Positions 58,950 to 64,000 of a stretch of 64,000 nt of DNA are shown piece by piece (position 1 is the stretch's first letter; each line of letters begins with the position of its first letter). This DNA comes from Pollutimonas sp036675275 (GTDB lineage Bacteria; Pseudomonadota; Gammaproteobacteria; Burkholderiales; Burkholderiaceae_B). The stretch covers positions 62,001 to 126,000 of the forward strand of contig JAKFFG010000031.1 of NCBI GenBank assembly GCA_036675275.1, written 5' to 3'. Position numbers and translations under genes: made by a program. The notes under the pieces were generated by a model. The model ran no database searches and was not told the origin of the DNA. It saw only the letters and a program-made list of their open reading frames with translations.

Positions 58950-61289
58950 TCAGAAACCTGTGCCGATCTGGAACTGGAACGCTTGCTTGTCGTCGCCCGG
59001 TTTGGCATTGAGCGCCCTGCCGTACGACAACTGCAGCGGCCCAAGCGGCGACTGCCACGACAAGCCGATACCAGCGGAGTACTTCCAGCCGCATGGGTCT
59101 TCGGCTTCATTATTGATACCGTGGCCGCATGTGCTGCTGCCGGTGGTGGTGACCTGACCTGCATCGGTAAAGAGGAACCAGCGCAGGGTCCGGTCGCGCG
59201 TCGCGCCGGGGAACGGCAGGTACAACTGTATATTACCTACGAGACGTTGTGAGCCGCCAAGGTAATCATTTGTACGCGTGTCCCGTCCACCCAACGATGC
59301 ACCTTCGTACCCGCGTACTGACCCGATGCCGCCACCGTATACGTTCTTGATAACGGGGAAAGATTTGTCGCTATACGATTTGCCCCAGTCGGCCAGGCCG
59401 TTGAAAGCCAAGGTGTAGGCCTTGCCCAGAGGCAGATAATACTGCTGTTGTGCGCTCAGCATGTAGTACTGCAGATCGCCGGTAGACACGTCGCCTGAAA
59501 GACGCGTATAGCTTCCTTTGGTAGGCGCGATGGCACTGTCGCGGGTGTCTTTGGACCAGCCGACGTTGAAGATCAAGGAGTTCGTCGACTCGCCATACTC
59601 TTCTTTATATTGTTCGTAGGCCAGAGGCGTATTGGCGTTAAGGCTGCCCAGCTTGTTGTGCTCATAACTTACGCCGGCGAATATACGGTCATATTCGGAG
59701 ATCGGCACGCCAAAATTGAAGCCGCCACCGATGGCCGTGACTTCATAGTCTCCGTAGGCGTTATTGCTGTCATAGGGCGTAGTGCGACGATAGTACAGCG
59801 ATGTGGTCTTGCTTATGCCGTCGCGCGTCCAGTAAGGATCGGTATGCGAAATAATGGCGGCGCGGTTGGTCTTGCTGGTGTTGACTTGCAAAGACAAGGT
59901 ATTGCCGCTGCCAAATATATTGTCCTGGCTGATGCCGGCCGACAGGATGACTTTGTCGGTAGAACCATAGCCCACGCCCAGATTGATCAGGCCCGTGGGT
60001 TTTTCCTTGACATCGACATTGACATCGACCTGGTCGGGCGACCCCGGAACCGGTGTCGTGCGTACGTTGACCTCGTTGAAGTAACCCAGGCGATCGACGC
60101 GGTCGCGGGAAGACTTGATACTGCTCGAATCGTACCAGGCAGCTTCCTGCTGACGCAGTTCGCGCCGGATGACTTCATCCCGGGTGCGCGTATTCCCGCC
60201 GATCTCGATGCGGCGCACATAAACGCGACGGCCGGGATCGACATAAAAAGTGAGATCGGCTTCGTGGTTTTCGCGATCCAGCACCGGATTTGGGTTCACA
60301 TTGGCGAACGCATAACCCAGGCTGCCGAGATATTCTGTAATGGCTTTTACTGTGGCGTTGGTTTTTGTTGCGGAAAACTTTTCGCCGGCTTTTACTTGCA
60401 CCAGCGGTTGAATATTGGCATCGAGGCCAAGGAGATCGCCGGCCAGCTTTACACTGCGCACCGTGTAGGGCTCGCCTTCGTGTATGGTCAGTGTTACGAA
60501 GATATCCTGGCGGTCGGGCGAGATGCTGACCTGCGGCGGCTCTGCTGAATATTCGAGGTAGCCGCGGTCGAGATAGAAAGAGCGGATACGTTCGATATCG
60601 CCCTCGAGCTTTTCACGCGAGTATTTATCGGTGCCCGTATACCAGGTCATCATGCCGGAATCGGTGAGCTCCATTTCATCCAGCAAGGTGCCTTCCGAGA
60701 ACGTCTCGTTACCAACGATATTGATTTGCTTGATCTTTGCAAGGTCGCCTTCGAAGATGTCGAAGCTGACCCCTACCCGGTTCCGCGGCAGCGGCGTAAT
60801 GATGGGGTTGATTTCCACGCCATACTTGCCTTTGGACAGGTATTGCTGCTTCAGCTCGAACTCGGCGCGTTCCAGCATGGAGCGGTCGAATACGCGCCCC
60901 TGGCCAAAGCCGACCTGACCCAATGATGTGGTGATGGCCTTCGCGTCGAACTCGTGCATGCCGTTGAAGGTGACCGACGCAATGGTGGGCCTTTCTTTTA
61001 CGGATACGACCAGCACATTATTGACGGTGTCGATTTTTACGTCGCTGAAGAAGCCTGTGGCATAAAGACGCTGAATGGCTTCGCTGGCCTGGGCCTCGGT
61101 GAACTGTTCGCCCACCTTGACCGGCAGGTAACTGAACACTGTGCCCGCATCGACTCGTTGGATGCCATTGACCTGGATATCGCGCACCACGAATGGTGAA
61201 AACGCGCTCGCAAGGCTGGGGAGAAGCATAGCTGCCAGCAAGACGGGCATGGCGCGCTTGGCAAATGGGAATTTCCGGCTAAACGACAT
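58950..61289 (-). CDS. bamA: Outer membrane protein assembly factor BamA
   Basis: A 779-residue Omp85 protein that inserts beta-barrels into the outer membrane. A signal peptide (VLLAAMLLPSLASA) is followed by five POTRA domains (first FVVRDIQVNGIQRVDAGTVFSYLPVKVGEQF) and a C-terminal barrel with the VRGY motif (GIGSVRGYEGASLGGRD). It ends in Phe (QIGTGF), as porin-like barrels do. The start at 61289 has a GGAGG site. Confidence 0.97.
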   Translation of the reverse strand: MSFSRKFPFAKRAMPVLLAAMLLPSLASAFSPFVVRDIQVNGIQRVDAGTVFSYLPVKVGEQFTEAQASEAIQRLYATGFFSDVKIDTVNNVLVVSVKERPTIASVTFNGMHEFDAKAITTSLGQVGFGQGRVFDRSMLERAEFELKQQYLSKGKYGVEINPIITPLPRNRVGVSFDIFEGDLAKIKQINIVGNETFSEGTLLDEMELTDSGMMTWYTGTDKYSREKLEGDIERIRSFYLDRGYLEYSAEPPQVSISPDRQDIFVTLTIHEGEPYTVRSVKLAGDLLGLDANIQPLVQVKAGEKFSATKTNATVKAITEYLGSLGYAFANVNPNPVLDRENHEADLTFYVDPGRRVYVRRIEIGGNTRTRDEVIRRELRQQEAAWYDSSSIKSSRDRVDRLGYFNEVNVRTTPVPGSPDQVDVNVDVKEKPTGLINLGVGYGSTDKVILSAGISQDNIFGSGNTLSLQVNTSKTNRAAIISHTDPYWTRDGISKTTSLYYRRTTPYDSNNAYGDYEVTAIGGGFNFGVPISEYDRIFAGVSYEHNKLGSLNANTPLAYEQYKEEYGESTNSLIFNVGWSKDTRDSAIAPTKGSYTRLSGDVSTGDLQYYMLSAQQQYYLPLGKAYTLAFNGLADWGKSYSDKSFPVIKNVYGGGIGSVRGYEGASLGGRDTRTNDYLGGSQRLVGNIQLYLPFPGATRDRTLRWFLFTDAGQVTTTGSSTCGHGINNEAEDPCGWKYSAGIGLSWQSPLGPLQLSYGRALNAKPGDDKQAFQFQIGTGF

Positions 61290-61342
61290 CCTGGAGGATC
61301 CTTGGGCGAATAATTGGTGGAAGATTGTAAGGCACAATGCCT

Positions 61343-62677
61343 CTAAGTGAAAAGGCGGGAAAAATCATTGAAAAATGCCAGGCCCATCAGGCCTGCAAGC
61401 AGGCCAAGCCCAATACGCTGCCCGCTTTCCAGCCATTTGTCGGGTATCGGTTTGCCGCGGACGGCCTCTATGATGTAGAACATCAGGTGGCCGCCATCGA
61501 GCATAGGCACGGGCAGCAAATTTAACACGCCGATACTAACACTGATTAGTGCCAGAAAGCCTATGTAGGCAGCCAGACCAATGCGTGCAGTCTGGCCTGC
61601 GTAGTCGGCAATAGTGACCGGCCCGCTTACATTACGCAGCGATACATCGCCGGTTACCATGCGGCCCATCATTTTCAGGGAAAACCAGGCTGTATCCACG
61701 GTGCGGGAAACACCGCGAACCAGGCTATCGAAAAGGCCGTAGCGCACGGTCACCATCGGGAAGTCGGCGCCCAGCAAAACCCCAATCCGGCCTATCGTTG
61801 CGCCATCGTCGCCCGCGTGTGCGCGTGGCGTAACAGTGAGTGTGACGGGAACACCGTCCCGCAGAACAGTGATGGACAGCGGCTGGTCCGCGTGTTTCTG
61901 GATTTCAGTTACCACGGCATCAGCGGACGGTTCTTTCAGGGTGCCCAGAGCAACAACGACATCGCCATTGCGAAGCCCGGCCTCTGCGCCCGGTCCGCCA
62001 GCCGTGACCTGATTGACCAACGGACGTGGCGAGGCCAGCGTCAGACCCGCGTCCGCCATGAGGTCGGAGCCTTCGGGTTCTATCGCGGCCGGCTCGAGAT
62101 TCAGATGCCGTTCACGCGAAACGCCGGAGGCCGTGTCTACCTGCACCTGGACCTGCCCGCCGCTGGTGAGTGCATCCAGGAGCTGCCATCGGGCCTCGCC
62201 CCAGGACTGAACCGCTTGATCGTTGATGCGTGTGATCCGGTCGCCCGCCTCGAATCCGGCCTGGGCGGCCGTCGTACTGGGCGCGGGTGCCGCCAAGATG
62301 GCGGCCGGTTCGTTGGTGCCGGCCAGGCCGAGCGCTGTATAAAGCAAGGCGGCCAGCACCAGATTGGCGACCGGCCCGGCCAGGACGATGGCGCTACGCT
62401 GACCCAGCGACTTGTTGTTGAAGGCGCGTCCGGCCTCTTCGGCTGTGCTGTGCTCGGGCGCGTCGTCGAGCATCTTGACATAGCCTCCCAGCGGGATGGC
62501 GGAAACTGCCCATTCGGTCCCGTGACGGTCAGTGCGACGGATCAGCACTTTGCCGAAGCCGACAGAAAAGCGCAACACCCGTACTCCACAGCGGCGCGCC
62601 ACCCAATAGTGGCCGAGCTCATGGAAGGTGATCAGCACGCCAAGGGCGATGGCAAAGGCTAGCAAGGTGAAAAGCAT
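61343..62677 (-). CDS. rseP: Site-2 protease RseP
   Basis: A 444-residue inner-membrane zinc protease that cuts RseA to release sigma-E during envelope stress. The zinc motif HELGH is at residues 19-23 and the third ligand in LPVPMLDGGHLMFYIIEAVRGKPI. Two PDZ regions lie between (AAQAGFEAGDRITRINDQAV; GGPGAEAGLRNGDVVVALG). It sits between dxr and bamA, the usual place. Confidence 0.96.
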   Translation of the reverse strand: MLFTLLAFAIALGVLITFHELGHYWVARRCGVRVLRFSVGFGKVLIRRTDRHGTEWAVSAIPLGGYVKMLDDAPEHSTAEEAGRAFNNKSLGQRSAIVLAGPVANLVLAALLYTALGLAGTNEPAAILAAPAPSTTAAQAGFEAGDRITRINDQAVQSWGEARWQLLDALTSGGQVQVQVDTASGVSRERHLNLEPAAIEPEGSDLMADAGLTLASPRPLVNQVTAGGPGAEAGLRNGDVVVALGTLKEPSADAVVTEIQKHADQPLSITVLRDGVPVTLTVTPRAHAGDDGATIGRIGVLLGADFPMVTVRYGLFDSLVRGVSRTVDTAWFSLKMMGRMVTGDVSLRNVSGPVTIADYAGQTARIGLAAYIGFLALISVSIGVLNLLPVPMLDGGHLMFYIIEAVRGKPIPDKWLESGQRIGLGLLAGLMGLAFFNDFSRLFT

Positions 62678-62701
62678 GGTATTCCTGGAAAAACAGCCGG
62701 A

Positions 62702-63904
62702 CTAGCCGCTGGCAAGACAGAGCCCGGAGGCGATACTGCGGGCCCGCGCGTCCAGCGCCAGGATGTCGTCGAGCGAGGTCAGGTCGGGCGTCGGCATGCC
62801 GGCCATGCGACTCAGGCAGCCTTCTATGACATGGGCAATTTCAGTATAGCGAACTTGCTCTTTCAAAAAACAGTCCACGGCAACCTCGTTGGCAGCATTG
62901 AGCGCGACGCATGCGGCCTGGCCGGACCGCAGGGCATCGAACGACAAGCGCAGGCATGGGAAGCGTTCGAAGTCGGGTTCTTCAAAGTCCAGCCGCCCCA
63001 GTGCAGTCAGGGCGAGCAAGCCCACACCGCTATTGATGCGCTCGGGAAATCCCAGCCCATAGGCTATGGGTGTACGCATGTCGGGCTGGCCCAGTTGGGC
63101 CAGAATAGAACCATCTTCGTATTCCACCATTGAGTGCACCATGCTTTGCGGATGCACGACGACCTGAATCTGGTCGACCGGCATGGCAAACAACCAATGC
63201 GCCTCAATGACTTCCAGGCCTTTGTTCAGCATGGTGGCCGAATCGACAGATATCTTGCGGCCCATGCTCCAGTTGGGATGGGCGCAAGCCTGGTCAGGCG
63301 TGACGCCGGCAAGCTGGGCCAGGGGCGTGGTGCGAAAAGGCCCGCCGGAAGCCGTAAGCAGCAGGCGCCGGACGCCTTTTGCCGGCGTTGTCGGCGCAGC
63401 GGCCCTGTTGCCTTGCGGCATGCACTGGAATATTGCGTTGTGTTCGCTGTCGATCGGCAGGAGCTCGGCGCCATTTTCGCGCACTGCCTGCATAAACAAA
63501 CCGCCTGCCGCCACCAACGCTTCTTTGTTGGCCAGCAGGACGCGCTTGCCGGAGTTCGCCGCAGCCAGCGCCGCAGGCAGCCCCGCTGCGCCGACGATAG
63601 CCGCCATTACCGTAGTAACCATGGGGTCGGCCGCCGTGTCGGCAAGCGCCTGGCTTCCCACGCGCAATTCCGGCATGGGGCCGGAACCGTTCCAGGCCTG
63701 CGCGAAACGGCTGCGTGCCGCGTCGGTCGGCACGATGACTACCTTGGCGCCCGTGGCCTCTGCCTGAGCGGCCAGGCGCTCGATACGGCTATGCGCGCTA
63801 AGTGCGTATACCGACATGGTGTCAGGGTGCCGGGCAATGACGTCGAGGGTGTTTTCGCCTATCGAACCCGTAGAGCCCAGCACACATACCTGTTGATAAG
63901 CCAT
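62702..63904 (-). CDS. dxr: 1-deoxy-D-xylulose 5-phosphate reductoisomerase
   Basis: A 400-residue NADPH enzyme, second step of the MEP isoprenoid pathway. NADPH motif VCVLGSTGSIGENTLDVIARHP, metal-binding LLPIDSEHNAIFQCM, and TASGGPFRTTPLAQLAGVTPDQA with HPNWSMGRKISVDSATMLNKGLEVIEAHWLF are all present. The ATG at 63904 shares one base with the cdsA stop (TGATG). Confidence 0.97.
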   Translation of the reverse strand: MAYQQVCVLGSTGSIGENTLDVIARHPDTMSVYALSAHSRIERLAAQAEATGAKVVIVPTDAARSRFAQAWNGSGPMPELRVGSQALADTAADPMVTTVMAAIVGAAGLPAALAAANSGKRVLLANKEALVAAGGLFMQAVRENGAELLPIDSEHNAIFQCMPQGNRAAAPTTPAKGVRRLLLTASGGPFRTTPLAQLAGVTPDQACAHPNWSMGRKISVDSATMLNKGLEVIEAHWLFAMPVDQIQVVVHPQSMVHSMVEYEDGSILAQLGQPDMRTPIAYGLGFPERINSGVGLLALTALGRLDFEEPDFERFPCLRLSFDALRSGQAACVALNAANEVAVDCFLKEQVRYTEIAHVIEGCLSRMAGMPTPDLTSLDDILALDARARSIASGLCLASG

Positions 63905-64000
63905 CAAAACGGCACTCCCGTCAACAGCAAGGCGAACGGCGCGACAGGCAATAAGGCATCAATGCGGTCGTATACGCCACCGTGTCCGGGCAGCAACTGG
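63904..64000 (-). CDS. cdsA: Phosphatidate cytidylyltransferase, C-terminal end (partial)
   Basis: Only the last 31 residues lie in the window: LLPGHGGVYDRIDALLPVAPFALLLTG on the minus strand. The motif LLPGHGG-x-x-DRIDAL is the C-terminal signature of CdsA, which makes CDP-diacylglycerol for phospholipids. The gene continues past the right edge. Its stop overlaps the dxr start by one base, so the two are coupled. Confidence 0.9.
   Translation of the reverse strand, partial: QLLPGHGGVYDRIDALLPVAPFALLLTGVPF

Noticed and set aside
1..64000. CRISPR array, tRNA, rRNA, prophage or insertion sequence
   Set aside because: No regularly spaced repeats, transposase or phage genes, cloverleaf or rRNA signature was seen on reading; short tRNAs can be missed by eye.

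Overview
The window looks like one chromosomal segment of a high-GC betaproteobacterium of the order Burkholderiales, most likely family Alcaligenaceae (Bordetella/Achromobacter/Pusillimonas-like). Three things point there: a tripartite-tricarboxylate (Bug-type) binding protein, the gene order cdsA-dxr-rseP-bamA-skp-lpxD-fabZ-lpxA-lpxB-rnhB-rRNA methyltransferase next to ppsR/ppsA, and a betaproteobacterial mltG-tmk-holB-tatD run. Family placement is inference from content and order. I saw no rRNA, tRNA, insertion sequence, prophage or CRISPR array.

Layout. 0-5.9 kb: the tail of a short-chain dehydrogenase, ergothioneine genes egtB-egtD, a pyruvate-oxidase-like ThDP enzyme, a small YqjD-like membrane protein and a type IB topoisomerase. 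5.9-12.5 kb: redox genes, namely a PAS-type chemoreceptor, azurin, a low-affinity iron permease homologue, sulfide:quinone oxidoreductase, and a periplasmic PQQ-type dehydrogenase with its cytochrome c. The gap between chemoreceptor and azurin holds two FNR-family palindromes. 12.6-16.7 kb: a leuC/leuD-type hydro-lyase operon led by a Bug solute-binding protein and faced by a LysR regulator. 16.7-22.7 kb: accessory genes (CueR-like regulator, duplicated PRC-barrel protein, secreted PIG-L deacetylase with a propeller-like C-terminus, dehydrogenase-SAF fusion, RES/Xre toxin-antitoxin pair). 22.9-26.8 kb: sulfate ABC importer sbp-cysT-cysW-cysA. 26.8-31.8 kb: EamA exporter, arsC, then peroxiredoxin, glutathione peroxidase, GST and a lipoprotein, then an ankyrin protein. 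31.9-41.9 kb: housekeeping (tatD, holB, tmk, mltG, ygfZ), a valine-degradation operon, rnfH-ratA, smpB and ogt. 41.9-49.8 kb: type II NADH dehydrogenase and a complete RND multidrug efflux operon with a divergent TetR regulator. 49.9-53.2 kb: ppsA and its regulator ppsR. 53.3-64 kb: the outer-membrane and lipid A biogenesis operon.

How the genes fit together. Several operons are tightly coupled by 1-14 base overlaps (egtB/egtD, cysW/cysA, glutathione peroxidase/GST/lipoprotein, acyl-CoA dehydrogenase/hydrolase, cytochrome c/PQQ dehydrogenase, most of the lpx operon). Sulfide oxidation, periplasmic sugar or alcohol oxidation, azurin, NDH-2 and the aerotaxis-like receptor suggest a flexible respiratory chain with oxygen-linked control. 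Ergothioneine, peroxiredoxin, glutathione peroxidase and GST form a thiol/peroxide defence theme.

I found no clear wholly new system. The most testable leads are the paired FNR-type sites between chemoreceptor and azurin, the Bug-leuC-leuD operon as a transport-linked hydro-lyase pathway, the nested divergent promoter and operator region of the efflux pump, the RES/Xre module with a Lys/Pro tail, and the secreted PIG-L/propeller protein beside a SAF-fused dehydrogenase.
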